Notes under the pieces: model-generated | Databases searched by the model: none | What the model was told of the DNA's origin: nothing | Seen by the model: the letters and a program-made list of their open reading frames with translations, nothing else | Shown here: positions 51,658 to 60,646 of the stretch, in pieces | How positions within the stretch are numbered: position 1 is the stretch's first letter | How the letters are laid out: every line of letters begins with the position of its first letter | Translations under genes and position numbers: made by a program | Origin: Algibacter miyuki | Lineage (GTDB): Bacteria; Bacteroidota; Bacteroidia; Flavobacteriales; Flavobacteriaceae | DNA length: 64,000 nucleotides | Direction: 5' to 3' | Assembly (NCBI RefSeq): GCF_030409805.1 | Contig: NZ_JAUFQP010000013.1 | Coordinates: forward strand, 310,001 to 374,000

Positions 51658-52581
51658 ATGCTAAAAACAACAATTGTTATAGTTACTTATAATGGCATGA
51701 ACTGGATTAACAACTGTTTATTAAGTTGTAAAGGTTACCCTGTAATTGTTATAGATAATGCATCTACGGATAATACAGTAGAATATATTAAAAAGAAATT
51801 TACCGATGTTTCGTTATATCGACAAGAGAAGAATTTAGGTTTTGGGCAGGCTAACAATTTAGGAATATCTCTAGCTTTAAAAGAAGACTCAGATTTTGTT
51901 TTCTTATTAAATCAAGATGCATATTTGGAAGGGGATACAATAAGCCGTTTAATCAATGTTTACAAAAATAATCCGGGATATGGAATAATAAGCCCTGTTC
52001 ATTTAAATGGAAGTGGAACCAAATTGGATAGAAGGTTTGCTTATTATTTGGAATATGATAAAAATGAATACTTTTATTTTGATGCCTTAAAAAATAATTT
52101 GAGCGTTATTTATGATGTATCCTTTGTTAATGCAGCCGCTTGGTTATTACCTGCGAATACTGTAAAAAATATAGGAGGATTTGATCCTATATTTTTTCAT
52201 TACGGGGAAGATGATAACTATTGTCATCGTGTTTTATTTCATCAATTAAAAATAGGAGTAGTTCCAGAGGCATTCGTAAGGCATGATAGAGAGTTCAGGG
52301 CTGAAGTAAAAGTTGATTATAATTCTTCGGAGTATTTTTATCGGAAGGCTTTATCTTATAAAGTTAAATACGCTAACCCTAATATTGAAGAATCAGAAAC
52401 ACTTTATTTAACTGAATTAAAAGAATTAAAAGCTCTGCAATTAAGAGCATTAATTAAGTTGAGGTTTGAGAAATTTAAAAATTATTCAAAATTAAAAGAC
52501 GTCTTAATAAATGCCTATGTTTTAGCAAGGAAAAGTCGAATTTCTAATGCGGAAAAGGGTAATCATTACTTGGATAATTAA
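51658..52581 (+). CDS. Glycosyltransferase family 2 protein (rhamnosyltransferase-like)
   Basis: 307-residue GT-A enzyme. Nucleotide-sugar site TIVIVTYNGMNWINNCLLSC, VIDNASTDNTVEYIKKKF, NLGFGQANNLGIS and the metal-binding DFVFLLNQDAYLE (NQD variant of DxD). A second conserved site is NAAAWLLPANTVKNIGGFDPIFFHYGEDDNY, with the catalytic ED. This pattern is close to WbbL/RfbF-type rhamnosyltransferases; the actual sugar is not predictable. Follows a 49-bp gap in the operon. Confidence 0.88.
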   Translation: MLKTTIVIVTYNGMNWINNCLLSCKGYPVIVIDNASTDNTVEYIKKKFTDVSLYRQEKNLGFGQANNLGISLALKEDSDFVFLLNQDAYLEGDTISRLINVYKNNPGYGIISPVHLNGSGTKLDRRFAYYLEYDKNEYFYFDALKNNLSVIYDVSFVNAAAWLLPANTVKNIGGFDPIFFHYGEDDNYCHRVLFHQLKIGVVPEAFVRHDREFRAEVKVDYNSSEYFYRKALSYKVKYANPNIEESETLYLTELKELKALQLRALIKLRFEKFKNYSKLKDVLINAYVLARKSRISNAEKGNHYLDN

Positions 52582-52584
52582 TTT

Positions 52585-53547
52585 ATGAAAAATATATTAG
52601 TCTCCATAATCATTCCAACCTATAATCGGGCACATTTAATACCCGAAACACTAGATAGTGTTTTAAAACAAAGCTATACAAACTGGGAATGTTTGGTGAT
52701 AGACGATGGAAGTTCGGATAATACAGGAGAAATCGTAAATAGTTATTGTAAAAAAGACCAGCGATTTAAATATTATCATAGACCAGTAAATGTTACAAAA
52801 GGTGCTAATGCTTGTAGAAATTTTGGATTTGAAATAAGCAAAGGTGAGTATGTTAATTGGTTTGACGATGATGATGTTATGTTAAATAGTTTTATAGAAG
52901 AAAAGGTGCTTAATATAAGAGATAAGCTCAATTTTGTTATTAGTACAGGTTATTACGTAGATGGTAATTTGAAAAATGAGAGATTAATACCCCTTAAAGA
53001 TAAGGAAGGTTTGTTTAAGGAATACGTTTTATGGAAATCTCATATTTTAACACCCTCGGTGTTTTTTAAACGAGACTTTTTATTAAATAAGGATTTATTC
53101 AATTTGAAAATATATAGAGGTCAAGAAACAGAGTTTTTCTCCAGATTGTTTTTTAAGACTAACAAGAAAAATTATAAAATAGTAAATACGCCAACTTTTC
53201 TATATAGGCAACACGCAAATACAAAAACTCAAAGAAGTCAATCTTTTGAAAATAAGTATTTAATTTCTCAAGTTTATATTGCGCTTAAAAATTTGGAAAG
53301 AGGTATCTTATTAAATGATACCGAAATTATAAATAAACTAATAAAAGGTTTAGTTTATTTTCTTTTTAGAAGTGCCCAAAATAATTACGTAAAAACTACT
53401 TACTCTATAGGTTTTAATCTATTTAAGAGTATTTATAAAATAAAACCTATATATGCGGTAAAAGTTTATTTTGTAACTATCGTTTTAGTGATTTATGGAA
53501 AAGAATCATATAAAATGGAAAGCTGGTTAATGAACACAGGGTTATGA
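52585..53547 (+). CDS. Glycosyltransferase family 2 protein A of a tandem pair
   Basis: 320-residue GT2 enzyme. SIIIPTYNRAHLIPETLDSV, ECLVIDDGSSDNTGE and VNWFDDDDVMLNSF (DxD metal site), then HILTPSVFFKRDFL and FLYRQHANTKTQ. A C-terminal hydrophobic stretch (about 290-307, YAVKVYFVTIVLVIYG) may associate with the membrane. It shares most of its first 100 residues with the next gene and overlaps it by 4 bp, so the two arose by duplication. Confidence 0.88.
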   Translation: MKNILVSIIIPTYNRAHLIPETLDSVLKQSYTNWECLVIDDGSSDNTGEIVNSYCKKDQRFKYYHRPVNVTKGANACRNFGFEISKGEYVNWFDDDDVMLNSFIEEKVLNIRDKLNFVISTGYYVDGNLKNERLIPLKDKEGLFKEYVLWKSHILTPSVFFKRDFLLNKDLFNLKIYRGQETEFFSRLFFKTNKKNYKIVNTPTFLYRQHANTKTQRSQSFENKYLISQVYIALKNLERGILLNDTEIINKLIKGLVYFLFRSAQNNYVKTTYSIGFNLFKSIYKIKPIYAVKVYFVTIVLVIYGKESYKMESWLMNTGL

Positions 53548-54482
53548 AAAAAGTTTCAATTATTATACCTACTTATAACCGAGCGCATCTAATAACAGAG
53601 ACCCTAGAAAGTGTTATTGAACAAACTTATACTAATTGGGAATGTATAGTTGTCGATGATGGTAGTACTGATAATACTTCAGAATTGTTGGATAAGTTTT
53701 GTTTTGTAGACGAAAGAATTAAGTTTTTTAAAAGACCAAAAGGAATAGTTAAAGGTCCAAATGCCTGTAGGAATTATGGTTTTGATAAAAGTTCGGGTAT
53801 GTACATAAAATGGCTGGATAGTGATGATTTGCTTATGCCTAAAGTTTTGGAAAAACAAGTGGGGCAATTAGACCAATTTGTAGATGTTTCCGTTTGTAAG
53901 TTGAAAAAAGTGGATTTATTTACTAATCAAACTTTAGGGAGTAATTCTATTTATCACGAAAATTCCATTAAAGCTTACCTTATCGGGGATATCAGTTTTT
54001 ATGTTTCAGGCCCATTGTGGAGAAAATCATTTTTAGTCGATAATAAATTAATTTTTGATACAGATATAAGTAACCTAGACGATTGGGATTTCAATCTAAG
54101 GGCGTTATATAAAAAACCGAATATAAGTTATTTAAACGAAGCTTTAATTGTTTATAGAGTGCATAAAGAATCTTTATCTCAACAAGTTACTAAGTTAAAG
54201 GTAAAGGAAATTTATTCAGAACTTTATGCAAGAGAAAAGCATTTAAAGTATTTAAAAAAGCACCAAAATAATAATTATGTGGCATTAGTTAGTTTTACTC
54301 GGTTAAGGTTGAGGAAATTGTTAAGAATATCACTAGTGTCAAATGAAAAACTAAGTAAGCAATTACTTTTAAGGCTTGTAAAATTACAGATGGATTCGGG
54401 AAGTTATAAAGAACTAGTTAAGGTTTTAATTGCGTTTGTTAGTTTTAAGTTATTTGGTAGAGGCTATAAATTTTTAAAATAA
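53544..54482 (+). CDS. Glycosyltransferase family 2 protein B of a tandem pair
   Basis: 312-residue GT2 enzyme, paralogue of the preceding gene: SIIIPTYNRAHLITETLESV, ECIVVDDGSTDNTSE, GPNACRNYGFDKSSG and KWLDSDDLLMP (DxD-like site, here DSDD against the partner's DDDD). The middle differs (VDVSVCKLKKVDLFTNQTLG), with DDWDFNLRAL as the second acidic site and VYRVHKESLSQQ. Divergence in the acceptor half suggests a different acceptor or sugar. Starts inside the previous stop (ATGA-type overlap). Confidence 0.88.
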   Translation: MKKVSIIIPTYNRAHLITETLESVIEQTYTNWECIVVDDGSTDNTSELLDKFCFVDERIKFFKRPKGIVKGPNACRNYGFDKSSGMYIKWLDSDDLLMPKVLEKQVGQLDQFVDVSVCKLKKVDLFTNQTLGSNSIYHENSIKAYLIGDISFYVSGPLWRKSFLVDNKLIFDTDISNLDDWDFNLRALYKKPNISYLNEALIVYRVHKESLSQQVTKLKVKEIYSELYAREKHLKYLKKHQNNNYVALVSFTRLRLRKLLRISLVSNEKLSKQLLLRLVKLQMDSGSYKELVKVLIAFVSFKLFGRGYKFLK

Positions 54483-54483
54483 C

Positions 54484-55611
54484 ATGAAAATATTGTTAAT
54501 TTCAATGCCTTCCATCCATGTTATACGCTGGGTTGAGAATTTGCAAGAAGCAGGACATGAACTTTATTGGTTTGATGTTATGGGTAGAGGTGCTTTACAA
54601 ACAGATGTAATTACTGAAGAAAAGCAATTTATAGATTGGAAAAAACGAAAACGTCCTTATTTTAAGGGAGAGTATTTTTTATCTAAAAAAGCACCAAATG
54701 TAGCGTTAGCGTTACAACCCTTTTTAGAAGTTACGGCGGCCGAATTTTTAAAACACCTCATTTTTAAGATTAAACCAGATGTTGTGCATAGCTTTGAGAT
54801 GCAGTCATGCTCATATCCTATTCTTAAAACGATGAAGGAGTTTTCGCATTTGAAATGGATTTATTCTTGTTGGGGAAGCGATTTATACTACTATTCTAAT
54901 TTAAAATCTCATAAAAATAAAATTAAAAAAGTATTAAGTCGAGTTGATTACTTATTTACCGATTGTATAAGGGATTATAATTTAGCAATGACATTGGGTT
55001 TTAAAGGTGTATTCTTAGGAGCTGTTCCAGGAGGATCTGGTTACGATTTGCAAAAATTAAAGAAGTTTAAAATTAAAAACAGAAAAATAATACTAGTAAA
55101 AGGCTATGAACATGATTTTGGGAAAGCCTTAAATGTTATAAAAGCGCTAGAATTATTACCTGAAATTATTAAGTACGACGTTGTTGTTTTTGGAGCTCAC
55201 CAAAAAGTAATCGATTATATTAAGTGTAATAACTTGGCATACAAAACTTTTAGCAGGCACGGTTTATCTCATGATGAGTTGTTAAAGCTAATGGGGAAGT
55301 CTTTAATTTACATAGGTAATAGTATCTCCGATGGTATTCCAAATACATTATTAGAGGCTATTGTTATGGGGGCGTTTCCAATTCAATCTAATCCAGGAAG
55401 TGTAACCGAAGAATATATCAATAATAATGAAAACGGATTAATAATTAATAATCCAGAAAATATAGAAGACCTAAAAAAAGTGATTTTAAAAGCGATTAAT
55501 TCTGTTGCGCTAAGAGAAAAAGCAAAATCAATTAATGATCGTGTTGCGAAAGAAAAATTAAACAAAAAAATAGTTAAGAAACAGATAATTGATGCTTATA
55601 TTCAAATTTGA
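54484..55611 (+). CDS. GT4-type glycosyltransferase A of a paralogous pair
   Basis: 375-residue GT-B enzyme: MKILLISMPSIHVIRWVENL, HSFEMQSCSYPILKTMKEFS, WIYSCWGSDLYYYSN, FTDCIRDYNLAMTLGFKG, then the donor site FGKALNVIKALEL and YIGNSISDGIPNTLLEAIVMGAFPIQSNPGS with the conserved E of GT4. Its whole length matches the product of 58691-59833. Start ATG is 1 bp after the previous stop. Confidence 0.87.
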   Translation: MKILLISMPSIHVIRWVENLQEAGHELYWFDVMGRGALQTDVITEEKQFIDWKKRKRPYFKGEYFLSKKAPNVALALQPFLEVTAAEFLKHLIFKIKPDVVHSFEMQSCSYPILKTMKEFSHLKWIYSCWGSDLYYYSNLKSHKNKIKKVLSRVDYLFTDCIRDYNLAMTLGFKGVFLGAVPGGSGYDLQKLKKFKIKNRKIILVKGYEHDFGKALNVIKALELLPEIIKYDVVVFGAHQKVIDYIKCNNLAYKTFSRHGLSHDELLKLMGKSLIYIGNSISDGIPNTLLEAIVMGAFPIQSNPGSVTEEYINNNENGLIINNPENIEDLKKVILKAINSVALREKAKSINDRVAKEKLNKKIVKKQIIDAYIQI

Positions 55612-55625
55612 AAAAATAATCTAAA

Positions 55626-56567
55626 ATGGATACTAAATCTAAAAATACATATTTAATAACAGGAGGCGCTGGAAACGTTGGAGGTACACTAGCAAAACAT
55701 CTATCTAGAAACACGTCAAATACTGTTGTAATTGTAGATAATTTATCTACAGGAAGTATTTCAAAAGTGCCAAAATCAGATAACGTTAAGTTTATAAAAT
55801 CAAACGTTAATAACTATAATGATGTTGCTCCTATTTTTGCACGTTACGATTTTGATTATGTGTTCCATTATGCCGCATTGGTAGGTGTAAAGCGTACATT
55901 AGAACATCCTATGAGCGTTTTAGAAGATATCGAAGGAATAAAAAATGTACTTTCCTTATCTAAAAATTCAGGAGTAAAACGGGTGTTTTATTCTAGTTCA
56001 TCCGAAGTATATGGAGAACCTTTCGAAATTCCTCAAAATGAAAATACAACACCGCTAAATTCAAGGTTGCCATATGCTATTGTTAAAAATGTAGGCGAAG
56101 CTTTTTTTAAATCGTATTATCAAGAATACGGTTTAGAATATACCATTTTTAGGTTTTTTAATACTTATGGGCCAAACCAAAGTGAGGATTTTGTGTTACC
56201 TCGTTTTTTAAAACTAGCACTTCAAAATAAAGATATCAGTATTTATGGTGATGGATTGCAAACACGCTCATTTTGTTATGTAGATGATAACGTAGAAACC
56301 TGTATAAAATCGATTACAGATCCATCATGTCTAAATGCGGTTTTAAATATTGGTAGCGAAAAAGAACAAACCATTTTATCCCTAGCGGAAGAGGTTATTC
56401 AATTAACCAACTCAAAAAGTAATATTGTCCATTTACCTGCTTTAGAAGAGGGAGATATGGCGAGACGTTGTCCGGATACATCAAAAATGAAAAAAGTTTT
56501 AGGAAGAGATTTAATGCCACTTAATGAAGGAGTTTTAAAATTGGTAGAACATTATAGCAAATCATAA
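55626..56567 (+). CDS. NAD-dependent nucleotide-sugar epimerase/dehydratase (SDR)
   Basis: 313-residue extended SDR enzyme. Nucleotide-binding TGGAGNVGGTLAKHL (about 13-27), active-site YSSSSEVYGE and the catalytic YAIVKN (YxxxK), then FNTYGPNQ, TRSFCYVDDNVETC and VLNIGSEKEQTI. Similar to UDP-glucose 4-epimerase and UDP-glucuronate decarboxylase families; it would supply a precursor sugar for the locus. Exact reaction not determinable. Confidence 0.9.
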   Translation: MDTKSKNTYLITGGAGNVGGTLAKHLSRNTSNTVVIVDNLSTGSISKVPKSDNVKFIKSNVNNYNDVAPIFARYDFDYVFHYAALVGVKRTLEHPMSVLEDIEGIKNVLSLSKNSGVKRVFYSSSSEVYGEPFEIPQNENTTPLNSRLPYAIVKNVGEAFFKSYYQEYGLEYTIFRFFNTYGPNQSEDFVLPRFLKLALQNKDISIYGDGLQTRSFCYVDDNVETCIKSITDPSCLNAVLNIGSEKEQTILSLAEEVIQLTNSKSNIVHLPALEEGDMARRCPDTSKMKKVLGRDLMPLNEGVLKLVEHYSKS

Positions 56568-56569
56568 TT

Positions 56570-57610
56570 ATGCGTAAAGGATACAACCCAACAAAAGGAG
56601 GGAAGTTAGTAGTAAAGGAACCTTGCGACCATCGCGTTATTATTCCCTTGCACATACCAAACGAAGAGGGGTATTTTAAAGATGCATATCGTATTTTTGA
56701 ACTCTGTTTGTTTTCTGTTTTAAAAACAGCCTCATCGAAGTTGAAAATATCGATTATTAGTAACAAGTGTTCACATCAGGTTAATGAGCGCCTTTTAGAG
56801 CTATACAAGGATCAAGAGATAGACGAACTTATTATCGAAAAAGAAGGTATAGGAAAAATTAATAGTTTACTAAAAGCCTTGCGAACTGTTGAGGAACGTT
56901 TAGTAACTATTACCGATGCCGATGTGTTATTTTTAAATAATTGGGAAGATGAGGTGGTTAAGGTTTTTAAATCTTTCCCGAAAGCAGGAGCTGTTTGTCC
57001 AGTACCAGTTTACAGAAAGCATTTGGATTTAACAGCTAATATTTGGAGTAAATATTTGTTTTCAAATAAGTTGAAATTTCGAGCGGTTCAAGATGCTGAA
57101 GCCTTAGAGAATTTTGCAAAAAGTATAGGTTGGCCTTATTTAAGAGACGAATTTAAAGATGTTATTGGAACTTTGAAGGCAAAGAATGGCAACGTAGCGG
57201 TACTAGGATGTTCTCATTTTGTAGCCACCTATAAATCGGAGGTTTTTAAGGCCGTTCCCGACGAAAATAGCCCTTATTTAATAGATGGTGATAGTGAGTT
57301 TTTATACATGGATAAACCTGTAGCATTAATGGATGGCTATAGACTATCTACATATAATAATTATGCATATCACTTAGGTAATGTGTTAGAAAATTGGATG
57401 GAAACCGCTTTTGAAGGGCTGAAGAATGAAAAGCAAGATTTTCATGACTATAACGATTTTTACGTATTAAAATCAAATCGTTTGTCTTATGTTATAACAA
57501 ATAAACTATTTGGACGCATGATAAAAATGAAACCTCTATTAAGAAGAGTTTTAAAGTTTAAAGGCTTAAGTAAATCACAGGTATTTAACTATGTAGACAA
57601 AACGTATTAA
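56570..57610 (+). CDS. GT-A-type glycosyltransferase
   Basis: 346 residues. DHRVIIPLHIPNEEGYFKDAY, LFSVLKTASSKLKISIISNK, IDELIIEKEGIGKINSLLKAL and VTITDADVLFLNNWEDEV (the DADV metal site) define a GT2-like fold. The second half (CSHFVATYKSEVFKA, DGDSEFLYMDKPVALMDGY) is not typical of named families. Starts 2 bp after the epimerase stop. Assigned by fold and context; sugar specificity unknown. Confidence 0.75.
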   Translation: MRKGYNPTKGGKLVVKEPCDHRVIIPLHIPNEEGYFKDAYRIFELCLFSVLKTASSKLKISIISNKCSHQVNERLLELYKDQEIDELIIEKEGIGKINSLLKALRTVEERLVTITDADVLFLNNWEDEVVKVFKSFPKAGAVCPVPVYRKHLDLTANIWSKYLFSNKLKFRAVQDAEALENFAKSIGWPYLRDEFKDVIGTLKAKNGNVAVLGCSHFVATYKSEVFKAVPDENSPYLIDGDSEFLYMDKPVALMDGYRLSTYNNYAYHLGNVLENWMETAFEGLKNEKQDFHDYNDFYVLKSNRLSYVITNKLFGRMIKMKPLLRRVLKFKGLSKSQVFNYVDKTY

Positions 57611-57613
57611 TTA

Positions 57614-58687
57614 ATGATTACAATTGTTTTAACTAATAGAAATAGGAATCTTGATATTGTAAAAAAATGTTTAGAGTCGCTTCATAATCAATCAGATCAA
57701 GAGTTTGAATGGTTTTTAGTGGACTATGGATCCGACGTTTCTTACTTAAAAAGCTTAACTAAATTAGTAAAAGCATATTCAAAAATACAGTACATAACAT
57801 GTCCTACAAATGGTCAGTTATGGAGTAAGTGTAGAGCTATTAATATAGCCTTAAAAAAAGCGCAGAATCCTTATTTTGTGGTAGGTGATATTGACCTCAT
57901 TTTTCACCCCGATTATATTACAAACTTAAAACAATTAGCAAATCCATCACAAGTACATTACTTTCAGTATGGGTTTTTAAATGAAATAGAATCTAATCAA
58001 AGTAAAGATTTCGATTTATATAAAGTAGATTTTAAAGGTCAAGAGGAAGTAACGGGAAACACCATGTTTCCTACTAGTGTTTTAAAGGAAATTAATGGCT
58101 TTGATGAGTTTTATCAAGGTTGGGGCGCTGAAGATACAGATGCTCACATACGCATGAAAAATTACGGATTGCAACTTTGCTTTTTTAACAAAAGGATATT
58201 AGTAAAACATCAATGGCATGGTAAGGCGTACCGATCTAAAAAATCAACTCACCCTTATCATTCTCAATTAGAAAGTATAAATCATAAGTATTTGGAGCAA
58301 ACTGTTAAGTTGAATAGAACCGTTGTTAATACTAAAATGAAATGGGGCAAGGTTACAATTGAAAAAGACTATTTAGCACTTCAAACACCTAACGTTTTTC
58401 TTAAAATTGAAAACACACATTCTAGTTTAAGTGCGCTTTTAGCTCAATTACAGCATGACAATTCAGGGGTTTTAAATGTGGAAATTGTTCAGGTTTCAAA
58501 AACACAATATTGGAAAAATAAATTAAAAAAATATTTAAGAAAAAAGTATATTGAAATTACCCCTATGGAACGTGTTAATAATAATTTGTTAGAAGAAATA
58601 ATTAAAACTTATAGAAATAAGCCATATAACTATATCTTCGATCGCGTGAAAAATAGGATTGTGCTAACCATTAATTTAACAGCGTAA
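57614..58687 (+). CDS. Glycosyltransferase with galactosyltransferase-type C-terminus
   Basis: 357 residues. N-terminal GT2-like domain (ITIVLTNRNRNLDIVKKCLE, WFLVDYGSDVSYL, YFVVGDIDLIFHPDY with the DIDL metal site) and Glyco_transf_7C-type motif INGFDEFYQGWGAEDTDAHIRMKNYGL (about 162-188), in which the GWGAED acid is catalytic. The last 100 residues add a region of unknown role. Sugar not predictable. Starts 3 bp after the previous gene. Confidence 0.85.
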   Translation: MITIVLTNRNRNLDIVKKCLESLHNQSDQEFEWFLVDYGSDVSYLKSLTKLVKAYSKIQYITCPTNGQLWSKCRAINIALKKAQNPYFVVGDIDLIFHPDYITNLKQLANPSQVHYFQYGFLNEIESNQSKDFDLYKVDFKGQEEVTGNTMFPTSVLKEINGFDEFYQGWGAEDTDAHIRMKNYGLQLCFFNKRILVKHQWHGKAYRSKKSTHPYHSQLESINHKYLEQTVKLNRTVVNTKMKWGKVTIEKDYLALQTPNVFLKIENTHSSLSALLAQLQHDNSGVLNVEIVQVSKTQYWKNKLKKYLRKKYIEITPMERVNNNLLEEIIKTYRNKPYNYIFDRVKNRIVLTINLTA

Positions 58688-58690
58688 GGC

Positions 58691-59833
58691 ATGAAAATCT
58701 TAATGGTTTCTATACCAACCTTGCACTTTTTTAGATGGGTGGATCAATTTAAACATTCAGGAATAGAGGTGTATTGGTTTGATATTACAGGTATGAGTAC
58801 TCAGGTTGCAAAGATTGAATGGGTAAAACAAAAAGTAAATTGGAAACAGAAAATTAAATATCCTGGGCGTACTAAGGTTAAACAGCATTTACCTAAAATA
58901 TATAATTTTATTGATAGATTTAATACAAATTATGTTTCCGATATTTTTGAAAAATATTTAAATGAAGTGAAACCAGATGTGGTTCATAGTTTTGCTTTAT
59001 ACTTATCATGCACGCCTATATTATCTGTTATGAAAAAACATCATCAAGTAAAATGGATTTATTCGTCTTGGGGTAGCGATTTATTTTATTTCAAAAATAT
59101 AGATAAGTATTTAGTAGATATAAAACATGTGCTACCAAGAGTAAATTACATGTTTTCAGACTGTAAACGAGATTATAATTTGGCTAAAAGTTTTGGGTTT
59201 TCGGGAGAGTATTTAGGATGCTTTCCTGGAGGAGGAGGTTTTAGTCTGCCTAACTCATCCCTAAAAAAAACGGAAGAACGTCAATCTATATTAATAAAAG
59301 GATTTCAAGGTAGGTCAGGTAGAGCTATTCCAGTTTTACAGGCCATAATAAAATTAAAAGATAAACTTAAATATTATGATATAACTGTCTTTGGAGCAGA
59401 TGCGGAATTGTTTGATTATTTAAAGGAAAGCGAAATAGCAGATTGGGACAACTTTTCTGTTCAAGGTAAAATTTCTCATCAGCAAGTATTGAAACTTATG
59501 GGAAACGCCATGATTTATATAGGTAATAGTAATAGTGATGGTATGCCAAATACCATGTTGGAATCCATTATTATGGGGGCATTCCCAATACAATCAAATC
59601 CAGGTGGAGCTACCGAGGAATTTGTAATAAATTATAAAAACGGATTACTAATTCAAGATTGTAACTCGGTTGTTGAAATCAGTAAGCATATTACCTATGT
59701 TTTAGAACATTTAGATATTTTAAATAAAGCGTTTGTATATAATCAAGAACAACTGAGGCCCCAGCTAGAACGAGCTGATATTGCAGAAAAAGTCCTTAAA
59801 ATTTATAAAAAGACCTGCTTACTATGTTTATAG
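58691..59833 (+). CDS. GT4-type glycosyltransferase B of a paralogous pair
   Basis: 380-residue GT-B enzyme paralogous to 54484-55611: MKILMVSIPTLHFFRWVDQF, HSFALYLSCTPILSVMKKHH, WIYSSWGSDLFYFKN, FSDCKRDYNLAKSFGFSG, donor site YIGNSNSDGMPNTMLESIIMGAFPIQSNPGG. The two enzymes differ most in the N-terminal acceptor half (residues about 45-85). Its last 10 bp overlap the pyruvyltransferase-like gene. Confidence 0.87.
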   Translation: MKILMVSIPTLHFFRWVDQFKHSGIEVYWFDITGMSTQVAKIEWVKQKVNWKQKIKYPGRTKVKQHLPKIYNFIDRFNTNYVSDIFEKYLNEVKPDVVHSFALYLSCTPILSVMKKHHQVKWIYSSWGSDLFYFKNIDKYLVDIKHVLPRVNYMFSDCKRDYNLAKSFGFSGEYLGCFPGGGGFSLPNSSLKKTEERQSILIKGFQGRSGRAIPVLQAIIKLKDKLKYYDITVFGADAELFDYLKESEIADWDNFSVQGKISHQQVLKLMGNAMIYIGNSNSDGMPNTMLESIIMGAFPIQSNPGGATEEFVINYKNGLLIQDCNSVVEISKHITYVLEHLDILNKAFVYNQEQLRPQLERADIAEKVLKIYKKTCLLCL

Positions 59834-60645
59834 AAAAAATACGCCTGTTTTGGTGGAACGAAATAAAAATTCAGAATAAAACGAAAGAAAATTTTGGAGA
59901 TTTATTGGGAGCCTATTTGGTAGAAAAAATTTCAGAAAAACCAGTTGTTTGGGTTAGACCATCTCGGTTTTCTTTGCGGAATTATATAGCGCCAATATAT
60001 GTAACCATTGGGAGTATATTACCGCACGTTAACAAGTATTGTGTTGTTTGGGGAAGTGGTATTATTTCTAGAAAAATAAAAATAAAACCCGCTAAATTTT
60101 TAGCAGTTCGTGGCCCACTTACACGAACACATTTAATTAATCAAGGGTATCATGTACCAGAAATATATGGAGATCCTGCATTATTGTTACCTAACTATTA
60201 TAATCCAAAAATAACGAAACGTTATAAAGTAGGATTTATACCTCATTATGACGATTTTAAACAAGTAAGTCAATGGTTTGCAAACGAAACTTCGGTAACT
60301 ATTATCGATTTGATGACTACTGATATTGAATATACAACGGATAGAATTTTAGAGTGTGAACAAATTATATCTTCATCTTTACATGGTGTTATTTTAGCTC
60401 ATGCCTATAATATACCGGCCGTATGGCAAAAATTTTCAGATAAGTTATTTGGTGATGATGTTAAATTTCATGATTATTTTTTATCTGTAAAATTAGCACC
60501 GTACACTCCAAAAATTATGAGTGATGAATTATCTTTAAATGACATAAATAATTTATTGTCCAACCCGAATATATTGCCCAAACCTTCAGTTATTGAAGAT
60601 TTAAAAGGAGGGTTAATGGCGTGCTGCCCATTTAAAAAGCATTAA
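59824..60645 (+). CDS. Polysaccharide pyruvyl transferase family protein
   Basis: 273-residue enzyme of the PS_pyruv_trans family, which transfers a pyruvate ketal from phosphoenolpyruvate to a sugar. NFGDLLGAYLVEKIS near the N-terminus, VWGSGIISRK, AVRGPLTRTHLINQG and IYGDPALLLPNYY in the middle, and ISSSLHGVILAHAYNIPAVW near the C-terminus (the SLHG loop) are the family's marks. This predicts a pyruvylated, hence acidic, glycan. Starts within the preceding gene. Confidence 0.88.
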   Translation: MFIEKIRLFWWNEIKIQNKTKENFGDLLGAYLVEKISEKPVVWVRPSRFSLRNYIAPIYVTIGSILPHVNKYCVVWGSGIISRKIKIKPAKFLAVRGPLTRTHLINQGYHVPEIYGDPALLLPNYYNPKITKRYKVGFIPHYDDFKQVSQWFANETSVTIIDLMTTDIEYTTDRILECEQIISSSLHGVILAHAYNIPAVWQKFSDKLFGDDVKFHDYFLSVKLAPYTPKIMSDELSLNDINNLLSNPNILPKPSVIEDLKGGLMACCPFKKH

Positions 60646-60646
60646 T

